A DNA stretch of 64,000 nt from Niallia sp. FSL W8-0635 (GTDB lineage Bacteria > Bacillota > Bacilli > Bacillales > Cytobacillaceae), in the NCBI RefSeq assembly GCF_038007965.1, contig NZ_JBBOYD010000001.1:2830501-2894500 (forward strand), given 5' to 3'. Position 1 is the stretch's first letter. Every line of letters begins with the position of its first letter. The notes under the pieces were generated by a model, which saw only the letters and a list, made by a program, of their open reading frames with translations, was not told the origin of the DNA and did no database searches. Position numbers and translations under genes: made by a program. Shown piece after piece: positions 17,505 through 26,418 of this stretch.

Positions 17505-18416
17505 TTGCAAAAGTCACAATTAGGTAGTTCTAACTTATATGTATCAAAACTAGGTCTTGGATGTATGAGCCTTGGAACCGAAGAAAAGACTGCTTTTCCG
17601 ATTTTAGAAGCAGCATTAGAAGAAGGAATAAATTACTTTGATACAGCTGATTTATATGATCAAGGTAAAAATGAGCAATTACTAGGACGTTTTTTCAAAA
17701 ATAACCGCGAAGATGTCATTATTGCAACAAAGGTAGGAAATAAGTGGGAAGATGGAAAAGATGGCTGGTCTTGGGATGCAAGTAAGGCCTATATTAAGGA
17801 ACAAGTTAAACACAGCCTAAAACGACTAGATACAGATTATATTGATTTATATCAGTTACACGGAGGGATGATGGAAGATCCAATCGAGGAAACGATTGAG
17901 GCATTTGAAGAACTAAAGGAAGAAGGCGTAATTCTTTATTACGGCATTTCGTCCATTCGCCCCAATGTCATCCGCGAATATGTAAAACGTTCTTCTATCG
18001 CTTCTGTTATGATGCAATATAGTATTTTAGACAGACGTCCAGAAGAGGAAACACTGCCATTGCTTGCTGAAAACAATATTAGTGTTGTTACCAGAGGACC
18101 TGTTGCGAAAGGTCTTTTAAGCCCTAAGTACCGTGATAAGCTAACTGAAAAAGGCTATTTAGATTATTCTGGTGAAGAACTGAAAGAAGTGCTGAAAACA
18201 CTAGAACAGAAATTCTTAGATTATCGAACACTAACTGAAGCCGCAGTGCAATATAACTTAGCCCAGCCCGCTGTCGCAAGCATCATTGCAGGAGCAAGCT
18301 CAGCAGAACAGCTTCGAGCTAACGCTAAAGCTGTTAATAGTGCACCTTTAACAGCAGAGGAATTAGCTTTTATTAAAGAAATTTCGAAAGCATCGGTTTA
18401 TAAGGCACATCGTTAA
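17505..18416 (+). CDS. yqkF: Aldo/keto reductase YqkF
   Basis: A 303-residue NADPH-dependent aldo/keto reductase with a TIM barrel. Catalytic tetrad positions are recognisable: D and Y in FDTADLYDQGKNE, K in VIIATKVG and H in YQLHGG. The C-terminal coenzyme-binding segment SIIAGASSAEQLRAN is present. It starts at TTG 8 bp after AGAGGTG. It lies just behind mciZ as in B. subtilis. The physiological substrate is unknown. Confidence 0.9.
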   Translation: MQKSQLGSSNLYVSKLGLGCMSLGTEEKTAFPILEAALEEGINYFDTADLYDQGKNEQLLGRFFKNNREDVIIATKVGNKWEDGKDGWSWDASKAYIKEQVKHSLKRLDTDYIDLYQLHGGMMEDPIEETIEAFEELKEEGVILYYGISSIRPNVIREYVKRSSIASVMMQYSILDRRPEEETLPLLAENNISVVTRGPVAKGLLSPKYRDKLTEKGYLDYSGEELKEVLKTLEQKFLDYRTLTEAAVQYNLAQPAVASIIAGASSAEQLRANAKAVNSAPLTAEELAFIKEISKASVYKAHR

Positions 18417-18480
18417 TAGGATGTATATTTACTTTTAAGCTTGGTTCTTGAATGATTCAGGAAATTTTTCTATTTATTAT

Positions 18481-18523
18481 AGAAAAGTGGTTTTCGTTTT
18501 TTGGATGAAAGCCACTTTTTCTT
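18481..18523 (+). terminator. Terminator after yqkF
   Basis: AAAGTGGTTTTC pairs with GAAAGCCACTTT (one G-U pair) around an 11-base loop, followed by a T run. Confidence 0.8.
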
Positions 18524-18652
18524 GCGTTTTTTTGATATGTGGTTTTCAGTTTGCTTATAAACAAGAATTCCACCTATTCTTTTTAGATAAATAGTATACG
18601 CGTCCAAATAATCTCCTTTATTTTACAAGAATAATAGAAACGAGGAATCTCT

Positions 18653-18889
18653 TTGAAATACATAGAATTTGGTATTGGCAACAAATGGATTATTCGCACA
18701 GAAACAGAATTACAGGATGGGACAGAGTTTGAAGAAAAAGGAATAAAGAGGCCAATTAAATTTCATTCCCTCTATACAAGAGTCTGGATTAGGAAAACAG
18801 TGTTTATTATCGACTCAAAAGAAGGATTTAAAAAACGAAAAAAAGAACGAAATGCCATAAAATTAATATTGGGGATAAAAAGCTTGTAG
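18653..18889 (+). CDS. DUF3977 family small protein
   Basis: A 78-residue protein starting at TTG after GAGGAATCTC. The sequence IEFGIGNKWIIRTETELQDG, then EEKGI-RPIKFHSLYTRVWI, then TVFIIDSKEGFKK is characteristic of DUF3977 proteins of Bacilli. The C terminus is rich in lysine. The function is unknown. It stands alone between yqkF and an isochorismatase gene, at the left edge of the accessory region. Confidence 0.75.
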   Translation: MKYIEFGIGNKWIIRTETELQDGTEFEEKGIKRPIKFHSLYTRVWIRKTVFIIDSKEGFKKRKKERNAIKLILGIKSL

Positions 18890-19032
18890 TCTTTCTTTAG
18901 GTGTATTTCTCTTCTAATCTTTTACTCTAGTATTCCAAAAAAGGAAAATCCCTCATAATATCGAATATTATAAATAGTAATTAAACCATGACTTAATGTA
19001 CCTACCATTACTTTTATAAAGGGGTTTTTCTA

Positions 19033-19590
19033 TTGAATCAAGCATTATTAATTATTGACGTTCAACAAGATCTTGTAAATGGAACCGAGCAAACAAAGGA
19101 GATATATAACAAACAAGATTTATTAAAAACTATCAATCTTGTCATTAAAAAGGCTATTAAATCAGAGGTAGAAATTATTTTTGTAAGGGATAAAGATGTG
19201 GCTGGAGGCGAAGGACCTGGATTTGACATTCACTCCGACTTGAATGTTCCTAGTGAAGCAAAAATCTTTGATAAATATGCTACTAATGCATTCTATGGGA
19301 CAGGATTATTAGAGTATTTACAGTCAAAAGAAATTCAACATCTTGTCATTATGGGTTGCGAAACACCCTATTGTATTGATACTGCAGTACGGACAGCAAC
19401 AGTAAATCAAATGGATGTAACGTTAGTGGGAGATGGGCATTCAACAACGGATTCACCTGTTCTTTCCGCTGAAAAAATTATTCAACATCATAATAAAATA
19501 TTACATGGTCATTATAATGTCGATCATTTTTCCATCGTGCGCGAAGCAGTGGAAGATTTATTTACGCCAACGCATGATAGTTACCGATAA
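19033..19590 (+). CDS. Isochorismatase-family cysteine hydrolase
   Basis: A 185-residue Rossmann-like hydrolase. The catalytic triad is visible: D9 in LLIIDVQQDLVNG, K81 in FDKYATNAFYGTGL and C114 in MGCETPYCIDTAVRTA. The family includes nicotinamidases and N-carbamoyl hydrolases; the specific substrate cannot be read from sequence. It starts at TTG after AAAGGGG. It is monocistronic and convergent with the MocR gene across a long terminator. Confidence 0.88.
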   Translation: MNQALLIIDVQQDLVNGTEQTKEIYNKQDLLKTINLVIKKAIKSEVEIIFVRDKDVAGGEGPGFDIHSDLNVPSEAKIFDKYATNAFYGTGLLEYLQSKEIQHLVIMGCETPYCIDTAVRTATVNQMDVTLVGDGHSTTDSPVLSAEKIIQHHNKILHGHYNVDHFSIVREAVEDLFTPTHDSYR

Positions 19591-19616
19591 GTTTTTTGTA
19601 GAAAAAAAATAAAAAA

Positions 19617-19675
19617 TAATTACAATGATAAAAGCGATGCTATAAATGGCTTTTGTCATTGTAATTTTTTTGTAA
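19617..19675. terminator. Strong bidirectional terminator
   Basis: AATTACAATGA-AAAAGC pairs with GCTTTT-TCATTGTAATT, then TTTTTTT. The stem is more than 15 bp long. Confidence 0.88.
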
Positions 19676-19686
19676 TTCCTTGATTT

Positions 19687-21093
19687 TCACTCTAACTCCC
19701 AAGCCCTCTTTAACAATTCTATCCCTGTTTCTATCTCCGTTTCCGTCAATCCACCATATCCAAGAATCACTTTTGGATTCCCTAAATATTCATTTTGAAA
19801 ATAATAAGTGGATACAGGGTAAACTTTCACTCCAAAATCTAATGCCTTTTCTATTAATCTCCATTCGTTCCAATCACTTTTCACTTCTAAAACAATATGA
19901 AGTCCAGCATTTTCTCCAATCACTTCTACATTTCTTCCTAAATGTTCGTGAATCGCTTGGAGCAATACTTGCCGTTTTTTTCGGTATAATGTTCTCATTT
20001 TATTTAGATGACTGTTCCAATGCCCATCTTTTATAAAGCGGTACAATGTATCTTGATGCATTCGAGAGACAGTCTGTTTATAGACAGTGAACTGTTTTTG
20101 ATATGTACTATATAATGTATTAGGAAGAACACCATAGCTTATTCGCAGGGACGGAATTAATGATTTAGAGAAGGTGCCTAAATAAATAATTTGACTATTG
20201 TTGGCCAATCCTTGAAGTGCAGGAATCGGCTTTCCTTTATAGCGGTATTCGCCATCATAATCGTCTTCTATAATAAAAGCACTATTTTTTTCTGCCCATT
20301 TAATTAATTCCAATCTTCGAGTAATTGGCATAATCATCCCATATGGAAATTGATGAGATGGAGTTACATACGCTACATTTGCTTTACTTTTACTTAGCTG
20401 AGAAACATCCATGCCATTTTCATCAACTGGAATAGGTAGTGTTTCTTTCCCCATATCTTGTAACACTACTCTAATTCGGTAATAGCCCGGATTTTCAAGC
20501 CCGTATACTTTATCCCTTCCTAGTAATAAACCAATTAAGCCTATTAACACTTGTGTTCCGGCACCAATAATTATTTGATCAGGATGACAATTTACCCCTC
20601 TTGTAGCATATAAATGCTTGGCAATCTGTTCTCTTAAGTTAAACTCACCTTGTGGATCTCCATTCGAAAACCAGAAATTTTGATCTTCATATATCGACTG
20701 CATGGAGAGCTTCCTCCATATGTTATAGGGAAAATATTTACTATCGACTTGCCCTGAGTTAAAGTCGATTTTCACCTCTTCTTGTTTATTTGTTTTCTTT
20801 ACGATATGAATAGCTTTTGTTTGTTGCTGATTCTTAAATTCTTCATCAATTGTTAGCACATATAATCCTTTACGGGGAATGCTTTCCACATATCCTTCTG
20901 CACAAAGTTGATCATAGGCTGCTTGGACGGTATTTAAACTAATTTGTAAATGTGTCGCTAACTTTCTTTTGGAAGGTAATTTTTCATTAGGCAAAATATG
21001 ATTCTTCCTAATCTCTTGCTTAATAAAGTCCGCTAATTGAATATAAAGCGGCGTACTACTATCCTTATGCAAAACCGGTGTTAACTCTAGCAC
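19687..21093 (-). CDS. MocR/PdxR-type transcriptional regulator
   Basis: A 468-residue fusion of a GntR winged helix (about 13-80, LPSKRKLATHLQISLNTVQAAYDQL) with a fold type I aminotransferase-like domain. PLP-site motifs are present: PDQIIIGAGTQ, the Asp in IEDDYDGEYRY and the Schiff-base lysine in GTFSKSLIPSLRISYG. It starts at GTG behind GGGGGAGGAG. It is divergent from an acetyltransferase gene across a 109-bp gap. MocR proteins often control the divergent neighbour, so that gene is the likely target. The effector, PLP or a PLP-amino adduct, is inferred from the family. Confidence 0.9.
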   Translation of the reverse strand: MLELTPVLHKDSSTPLYIQLADFIKQEIRKNHILPNEKLPSKRKLATHLQISLNTVQAAYDQLCAEGYVESIPRKGLYVLTIDEEFKNQQQTKAIHIVKKTNKQEEVKIDFNSGQVDSKYFPYNIWRKLSMQSIYEDQNFWFSNGDPQGEFNLREQIAKHLYATRGVNCHPDQIIIGAGTQVLIGLIGLLLGRDKVYGLENPGYYRIRVVLQDMGKETLPIPVDENGMDVSQLSKSKANVAYVTPSHQFPYGMIMPITRRLELIKWAEKNSAFIIEDDYDGEYRYKGKPIPALQGLANNSQIIYLGTFSKSLIPSLRISYGVLPNTLYSTYQKQFTVYKQTVSRMHQDTLYRFIKDGHWNSHLNKMRTLYRKKRQVLLQAIHEHLGRNVEVIGENAGLHIVLEVKSDWNEWRLIEKALDFGVKVYPVSTYYFQNEYLGNPKVILGYGGLTETEIETGIELLKRAWELE

Positions 21094-21202
21094 TAAACAC
21101 TCCTCCCCCTATATTAAACTGACACCATTAAAAAGGCCAAATCTGATACTTTAGATTATACCAGACTCCCATTACATTATAGATAAGATTGGAGGAATGA
21201 AC

Positions 21203-21643
21203 ATGATAAACAATCAATTAACCATTAAGAAATTAAAGACAGAAGAAGAATGGGAAACAGCATTTCCTGTAATGAAACAATTACGAACGAAATTAGATAT
21301 GAATGCATATCTTGAACTAGTTTCAGAATCCGTTCAAAAAGAAGGTTATCGCTTGATTGCACTTTATAATCAGAAAGAAATCGTAGCACTTTGTGGATTT
21401 ATGCCTATGATCACTTTATACAATGGTAAATTTGTTTGGGTGTGTGAATTAATAACAGATAGCCACCATCGTTCCAAAGGTCACGGCAAAGCTTTATTGG
21501 ACTATGTCCATCAGTGGGCTATTGAAAATGACTATCCTCTTGTGTCATTATCTTCTGGCTTACAGCGAGTTGATGCCCATCGATTTTATGAAGAGAAAAT
21601 GGAATATGATAAAGTAAGCTATGTTTATTTGAAAAAAATTTAA
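21203..21643 (+). CDS. GNAT N-acetyltransferase divergent from MocR
   Basis: A 146-residue acetyltransferase. Acetyl-CoA-binding motif A is SHHRSKGHGKALLDYVHQWA, and the C-terminal HRFYEEKMEYDKVSYVYLKK is the usual GNAT end. Of two in-frame ATGs I use the second, which is 6 bp after GGAGGA; the first touches the ribosome site. It is divergently arranged with the MocR regulator, a pairing seen in many Bacilli, and is probably its regulated target. The substrate is unknown. Confidence 0.85.
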   Translation: MINNQLTIKKLKTEEEWETAFPVMKQLRTKLDMNAYLELVSESVQKEGYRLIALYNQKEIVALCGFMPMITLYNGKFVWVCELITDSHHRSKGHGKALLDYVHQWAIENDYPLVSLSSGLQRVDAHRFYEEKMEYDKVSYVYLKKI

Positions 21644-21649
21644 TAAAAA

Positions 21650-21692
21650 GTAAAAGAGACATTCCTTCGTTTTAATGGAAACGTCTCTTTTC
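21650..21692 (+). terminator. Terminator after the MocR-linked acetyltransferase
   Basis: AAAAGAGAC pairs with GTCTCTTTT, with an inner TTCC/GGAA helix, followed by C and T residues. Confidence 0.75.
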
Positions 21693-21902
21693 CCCTTACT
21701 TTTTAAATACGCGTAAAGAACTACTCTTTTTTTCATAAATATCTTCTATTCTTTGTAGATTAAAAGGATGGATCTAGTGAACTTTTCCATTCCATAATTT
21801 TATTTTTCTAAAGGAATTCCCTTCATTTATAAAGAAATATACATATCTAGGATTCTATAAACGAGTATGGTAAATATACATGAAAACAGGAGGTGTTTAT
21901 TC

Positions 21903-22274
21903 ATGTCAAAAGATTCTATACAAAGTTTGATTTCGGAGTTAGATAAGCTAATTTCTGTTTGTGAAGAAAATGCTAAAAATAGTGATTCTGCCGAAAAACA
22001 GCGCTTTTATGAAGGAATGGCGATCGCCTATACAACAGAGCGAATGAGAATAAATGGAGAAGTAGATAGCATAGAGTTAAAAGTAATCGATGAATTATAT
22101 AGTGCTCTCCCCTCTACCACTTCAATCAAGGGATCAATCATAGAATACACTGAAACTTGTTCCTTTTGCAGAAAATCAAGAGAGGAAGTTGGTCCATTAG
22201 CAGTTGGACCAAATGTGTCTATTTGCAGCTCATGCTTAGAATTTGGTGCAGAAGTGATTAAAAGTCATTCATAG
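21903..22274 (+). CDS. Stand-alone ClpX-type C4 zinc-finger protein
   Basis: A 123-residue protein. A helical N-terminal half (SLISELDKLISVCEENAKN...) precedes a C-terminal zinc finger with cysteine pairs CSFC and CSSC 23 residues apart, plus the GPNVSICSSCLEFGAE signature of the ClpX N-terminal zinc-binding domain. No AAA+ domain is present. ClpX zinc domains bind adaptors and substrates, so this protein could act as an adaptor or antagonist of ClpXP, but that is inference. AGGAGGTG lies 8 bp before the chosen ATG. Confidence 0.7.
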   Translation: MSKDSIQSLISELDKLISVCEENAKNSDSAEKQRFYEGMAIAYTTERMRINGEVDSIELKVIDELYSALPSTTSIKGSIIEYTETCSFCRKSREEVGPLAVGPNVSICSSCLEFGAEVIKSHS

Positions 22275-22303
22275 GGACGATTAAAGCAATTGTCCCTTTT
22301 TTG
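22270..22303. terminator. Terminator after the zinc-finger gene
   Basis: AGGGAC and GTCCCT with an 18-base loop, then TTTTTT. Confidence 0.7.
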
Positions 22304-22320
22304 GAGTTACTAATATCACC

Positions 22321-23298
22321 TTAATCTTCTATTACTTTTACATATGCTCCTTTCTTCGCTTTTTGAAAAGCTTTCTTATTCATCTCTTGTATACTTTCAG
22401 AAAAGCTTGAAGCACTTATTAATTTATTTTGGAAGAAAATAGATGGGTCAATAAGTCGAACCTTATTCTTTAGATGGATATCAAAATCCTCTTCATCCAC
22501 TACTGCTTTCACAGACGAATGGAGCTTACTCCATAGCTTCTGGATTTCAACATTATTTGATGTAATTATTTTATTAATTAGCTCCTTATCCTCCCCTAGA
22601 AAATCAGAAAATTTTATAATGTTACTGGCTATTGCTACTTTTAAAATTTTCGTTAACTGATCATATCCATAAATATTTAATGGATGCATAAAAAAATCGA
22701 TGACCTCTTTATAGTAGGTTTCAACAAACCATTCTGACGAATCAACGTTTTGTAAACACATTTTCCCTTCCACAATTACAACATTTTCTAAAAATTCATG
22801 TACTTCCTTTAAAGGAATTTTATTATAGGTATACATATCTCGTAATGTATAATCAACGCGATCTGCACATAATTCTGGTGCAGGCTGTTCTAAAATAGTC
22901 CATTTGGTATCATCCATTAGCAATTCCTCATAATCATACTGATATTTTTCTAAGATTGAAGGAATTTTGGAATCCTTAATAACAGAATGAAAAATTGCTT
23001 CATGATAATTCTCATGCTGTTTATCTAAAACAAAGTCAACAACATGGGAAAATGCTGTATGGGAAACATCATGCAACAGTCCTGCGATTTGCTCTTCAAT
23101 GGAACCACCAAGCTTTCGGATTAATAGCATAACGCCAATCGAGTGCTCATATCGAGTAACGTTCCAGTCTGTATTTACTAAATAACTTGCTCCTCCTTGA
23201 TGGATGCCCTTTAGTCGTTGAATTGGCTTGCTTTTTATTAATTCTTCTAAAACTTTGTCTATCTTGAAATCTCCGTACAGTTTATCGGATACTAGCAT
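22321..23298 (-). CDS. HD-domain phosphohydrolase (dGTPase/SAMHD-like)
   Basis: A 325-residue metal-dependent phosphohydrolase. The HD signature residues are H in TRYEHSIGVMLL (about 52), HD in LLHDVSHTAFSHVVD (about 76-77) and D in ELCADRVDYTLRD. The extended N terminus DKLYGDFKID...PIQRLKGIHQGG is typical of dGTPase-like HD proteins. The ATG follows GGAGGGGAG. The downstream side is closed by a convergent zinc-finger gene. The exact substrate is not known; dNTPs are likely by family. Confidence 0.82.
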   Translation of the reverse strand: MLVSDKLYGDFKIDKVLEELIKSKPIQRLKGIHQGGASYLVNTDWNVTRYEHSIGVMLLIRKLGGSIEEQIAGLLHDVSHTAFSHVVDFVLDKQHENYHEAIFHSVIKDSKIPSILEKYQYDYEELLMDDTKWTILEQPAPELCADRVDYTLRDMYTYNKIPLKEVHEFLENVVIVEGKMCLQNVDSSEWFVETYYKEVIDFFMHPLNIYGYDQLTKILKVAIASNIIKFSDFLGEDKELINKIITSNNVEIQKLWSKLHSSVKAVVDEEDFDIHLKNKVRLIDPSIFFQNKLISASSFSESIQEMNKKAFQKAKKGAYVKVIED

Positions 23299-23328
23299 AT
23301 TGTACTCCCCTCCTGAATCTCCACCTCT

Positions 23329-23613
23329 TTAATTAGCAAATGTTATAAATAGCATTAGGCTTAAAAAAAGGAAAAACATTTCCAAATTAAAAAAATATGT
23401 ATTCGCATGTATCGTTTTTAAAAATATATTTGGTTTTATTAGACTAGCTTTCAATAACAGCAGAAAAAAATAAATAAAAAGAAGGCTAAATATTCCAAAC
23501 ACAGTTGCCATAATGACATATTCCTGTTCCCAAAATGCTACAGCAAGAAATAATACCCAAATACTCTTTACAATATTGGCCATTAATTCAAATGGGCCTG
23601 ATAATATCTCCAT
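23329..23613 (-). CDS. Small three-helix membrane protein
   Basis: A 94-residue hydrophobic protein with helices near 11-28 (ANIVKSIWVLFLAVAFW), 33-55 and 70-92. I do not recognise a family. It precedes the HD-domain gene by 30 bp in the same direction and follows the phosphatase gene by 29 bp, so it is probably co-transcribed. The ATG of MEILSG has no clearly strong ribosome site, and the next ATG (MANIV) is possible. Confidence 0.55.
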   Translation of the reverse strand: MEILSGPFELMANIVKSIWVLFLAVAFWEQEYVIMATVFGIFSLLFIYFFLLLLKASLIKPNIFLKTIHANTYFFNLEMFFLFLSLMLFITFAN

Positions 23614-23642
23614 TAAACATAGTAGTCATCACCCATCCTATA

Positions 23643-24218
23643 TCAACAATTTATCCGAAACCACCCTGTCTCTTTCGGAAAATCCTCTCTACTTAATTGT
23701 CTACCCGTTATTAACTGGCGATAGGAAGTTATTGTGCCGTCATGTGAGACAATATAGATTTTCTCTTTTTTTAATCGACTACAATTTGCTAAAAATTCTT
23801 CAGCGTATCTTGTAAAATCCCTTTCTGTAGCAGTGTTAAATCCTTCCTTCCATAAGGATACGGGTGGATTGTCATCTAGTTCAAAGGAAGGAAATGCATG
23901 TAATATATTCTCCATTTCCATCATTACATCGCAAGGCAATGTCTGCTTATTTGATAAGAGAGGGAACATTCTTGGAGAAACATAAGGAGTTACTATTTTT
24001 CTGCAATCGACGCCATCAGCCCACAGAATAGCTGTTTGCATAGTTCTTACTAATGGACTAATGAACACAATATCTTGAGTGCTTAAAGGAAAACGGTCTT
24101 TAAGTTTCTTTGCTTGGTCCATTCCATTTATTGTGAGAGAAGGATTTCTTTTATGTAGACTAGCTGGAAGATTAAGCGTGTGTTCTCCCTCTCCATGCCG
24201 TATGAAGATTAATTCCAT
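23643..24218 (-). CDS. Histidine phosphatase family protein
   Basis: A 191-residue member of the phosphoglycerate-mutase-like superfamily. The catalytic RHG motif is at the N terminus (IFIRHGEGEH), the first Arg/His pocket continues in SPLVRTMQTA, and the second catalytic histidine is in IVSHDGTITSYRQL. Such proteins act on various phosphomonoesters; the substrate is unknown. It lies between an alpha/beta hydrolase gene and a small membrane-protein gene in the same direction. Confidence 0.82.
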   Translation of the reverse strand: MELIFIRHGEGEHTLNLPASLHKRNPSLTINGMDQAKKLKDRFPLSTQDIVFISPLVRTMQTAILWADGVDCRKIVTPYVSPRMFPLLSNKQTLPCDVMMEMENILHAFPSFELDDNPPVSLWKEGFNTATERDFTRYAEEFLANCSRLKKEKIYIVSHDGTITSYRQLITGRQLSREDFPKETGWFRINC

Positions 24219-24232
24219 TCCATCCCCTCATT

Positions 24233-24949
24233 TTAATTTTTGATTTCCTTTAACCAAGTGATTAGTTTCTCAATCATCTTCGGTGTAAATTCATGATTTA
24301 CTTTTTCAAAGATTTTCATTTCCACATTGGTTCGTTTTTCCTCTTTGGTAATATACTTATAATAGTTTTTTTGCCCCTCGATTGGAATAATCGTATCACT
24401 ATCCCCATGCATGAGAAGAACAGGAGATAGACTAATCATTTTGTCGATTGGATCATATTTCTTTAATCTACTTTCTTCTGCTTGAGAAATCTCATCTCTA
24501 CCATCCCGTATTCGAAATATTTTTTCTGTAAGCACAAATGAACCCGATCCATTTATATTTGCTAATCCACTTATTTCAGGCTCTTTCGCAAAAATGCCAT
24601 TTGCTATAAATCCCCCCATAGAATTGCCTACTAATATGGTACTGTTTTTCTTTACGCCTATTACTCTTAAAAACTCATTAAATTCATTAATGGTATGGAA
24701 AACGGTATTCCAAAAGTAATTTCGGGTAACGTTGGAATCAAAGTGATTTTCCAAAGGGTATCTTTCATCATGATTAAGGATGTCAGGGATTAATACACCA
24801 AATCCTTCTTGAGCAATCTCTTCGGCCAACTCTATGTATCCTTTCGCTGTTCCACCCCAACCATGATATAGGATCACGATTTTGTCTTTATTTTGGATAT
24901 TATTAGTAGACTGATAAAACTTATATTCACCGATTACTATTCTCTCCAC
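24233..24949 (-). CDS. Alpha/beta hydrolase (esterase/peptidase-like)
   Basis: A 238-residue alpha/beta hydrolase. The oxyanion segment is ILYHGWGGTAKGY, the nucleophile elbow GNSMGG, the acid in LLMHGDSDTIIPI, and the catalytic His in KVNHEFTPKM. I use a GTG start 7 bp after GGAAGG; a longer form begins at a GTG that abuts the preceding stop codon and has no site. It is close to the YitV/YtaP-like group of predicted hydrolases. The upstream neighbour is a DUF4269 gene, and the two are probably co-transcribed. Confidence 0.8.
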   Translation of the reverse strand: MERIVIGEYKFYQSTNNIQNKDKIVILYHGWGGTAKGYIELAEEIAQEGFGVLIPDILNHDERYPLENHFDSNVTRNYFWNTVFHTINEFNEFLRVIGVKKNSTILVGNSMGGFIANGIFAKEPEISGLANINGSGSFVLTEKIFRIRDGRDEISQAEESRLKKYDPIDKMISLSPVLLMHGDSDTIIPIEGQKNYYKYITKEEKRTNVEMKIFEKVNHEFTPKMIEKLITWLKEIKN

Positions 24950-24976
24950 TGTCGTACCTTCCTTTTCCACCCACAC

Positions 24977-25519
24977 TTAAATAAATCTCTTCACTTTCCC
25001 ATATTGGATCAGCGAATGATAAGGATCACCTTTTAGCCCTAGTACCTTACAGAAAGCTGGTTCTGTTTTATAGCCCTGTTTCTTTAATGAAAGGATTTCC
25101 TCATTTATAGTTGGGTTTATCCTTAAAATTTCGTGTTCAATGATCATATGGAGATAAGCAAATTGCTGTTTAACTGGGATTGGTTGACCGAACAATTCGA
25201 ATTCGAAGCCATCAAAATAGAAATTTGCTTTCATTACATCCACTTCTCTAATCATTAATCTTTTCAGGCGAAAATGCTCCATTTCACCAAAATGCTCGGT
25301 TACAATCTGTTTAAAATGTTCAAATTCGTAGACTTCCATTATGATATCTAAATCAGACCCATCTATATTCACTCCAATTGGAATGGTGCCACAAAGAATT
25401 GGTTTATAAGGATGTAAAATTTCATCTATTTTTAATTTCTTTAATGCTGAATATGCTTGTTGCTGCATAGCATTTCCTTCTCGTAAATAATCTAGTTTTT
25501 CAAACATTGAAAATTTCAT
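24977..25519 (-). CDS. DUF4269 nucleotidyltransferase-like protein
   Basis: A 180-residue protein with the nucleotidyltransferase-fold signature CGTIPIGVNIDGSDLDII (GS...DxD type), as in DUF4269. The C-terminal part (FELFGQPIPVKQQFAYLHM, then NEEILSLKKQGYKTEPAF) is also typical of that family. Its ATG overlaps the preceding DUF2785 stop by four bases (ATGA), indicating translational coupling. The biochemical function is unknown. Confidence 0.75.
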   Translation of the reverse strand: MKFSMFEKLDYLREGNAMQQQAYSALKKLKIDEILHPYKPILCGTIPIGVNIDGSDLDIIMEVYEFEHFKQIVTEHFGEMEHFRLKRLMIREVDVMKANFYFDGFEFELFGQPIPVKQQFAYLHMIIEHEILRINPTINEEILSLKKQGYKTEPAFCKVLGLKGDPYHSLIQYGKVKRFI

Positions 25520-26377
25520 ATTTCATACATCTCATTTAAAGTTTTGCTCACGACTAACTGCATAGAAGATAACTTAGGATTACTTATCATATTTACCAAC
25601 AAACTTTTCAGGAAATTCTTACAGTTTGCCACCAAAAACCAATAATTTTCTTCTTCTATTTGATTTTTATACTGATGTAAATCATTTTTCATATTTATTA
25701 TTAAGCCTTCTAACACTTCCTGCTCCAAACCGTTATCTATCATTTGTATAAGAGGAACAATCATTCGTTCATCTTCATCATGAATATATACACTTTCCGT
25801 TTGATAGATTTTTTGCCAAATCGCCTGCATTATTGCCGGGTATGTACTTTGATTTATTTTTTCACTTTTGACAAGTTCATCGAAAGCATCCGCTACATGC
25901 GCCATACTATGAGCCCAGCCTTTATCTTTCACATATCCTCTTACATCTTTTTCAAGGTTTACATAGTTGATCAATTTATCTTTAATTTCATTAACCTTGG
26001 CTTCTGTTAAAAAAATCATTGCGATTATCTTGATAAAGAATAAGTGCAATTAGTAATGATGTAAAAGAACGAGTGAAAACAGAATCCGTATCCTTTTCAC
26101 CAATTCCTTTAAACAAGAATTGATTACTTAAACAGGTTTCTAACACTTCACATAAAAAATGCTTTTCTAGTTTGTTTTCCATGATTAATTGACAAAAGGT
26201 GTGATAAATCAAGTTATCTCTTAGCTCGCTATCTGGTGAACCAATATGTATAAGCATAGATTTTACGACTGTCTGTTTTGTTTTTTCATCCCATTCTATT
26301 TCTTCAGATTTTCTATCTCCTAAAAAGTTCTTCAACTCTTTTTCCTTCATGGGAATTATATTTTCTATTAGATTCAA
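25516..26377 (-). pseudogene. DUF2785 protein, broken by a one-base frameshift
   Basis: Two adjacent frames make one DUF2785 protein. The upstream part contains DSELRDNLIYHTFCQLI and DSVFTRSFTSLLIALILYQDN. The downstream part has KVNEIKDKLINYVNLEKD, RGYVKDKGWAHSMAHVADA and the C terminus. They join at a run of seven T (minus strand) at 26009-26015; six T would restore NDFLTEAKVNEI and an intact protein of about 286 residues. The TTG start follows ATAGGAGTGAG. Neighbours are intact and translation of DUF4269 is coupled to the 3' half. Causes could be true mutation, homopolymer slippage or a sequence error. Confidence 0.8.
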
Positions 26378-26418
26378 TTTCTCACTCCTATCATAACAAG
26401 GGAAGTAACAATCCCTTT

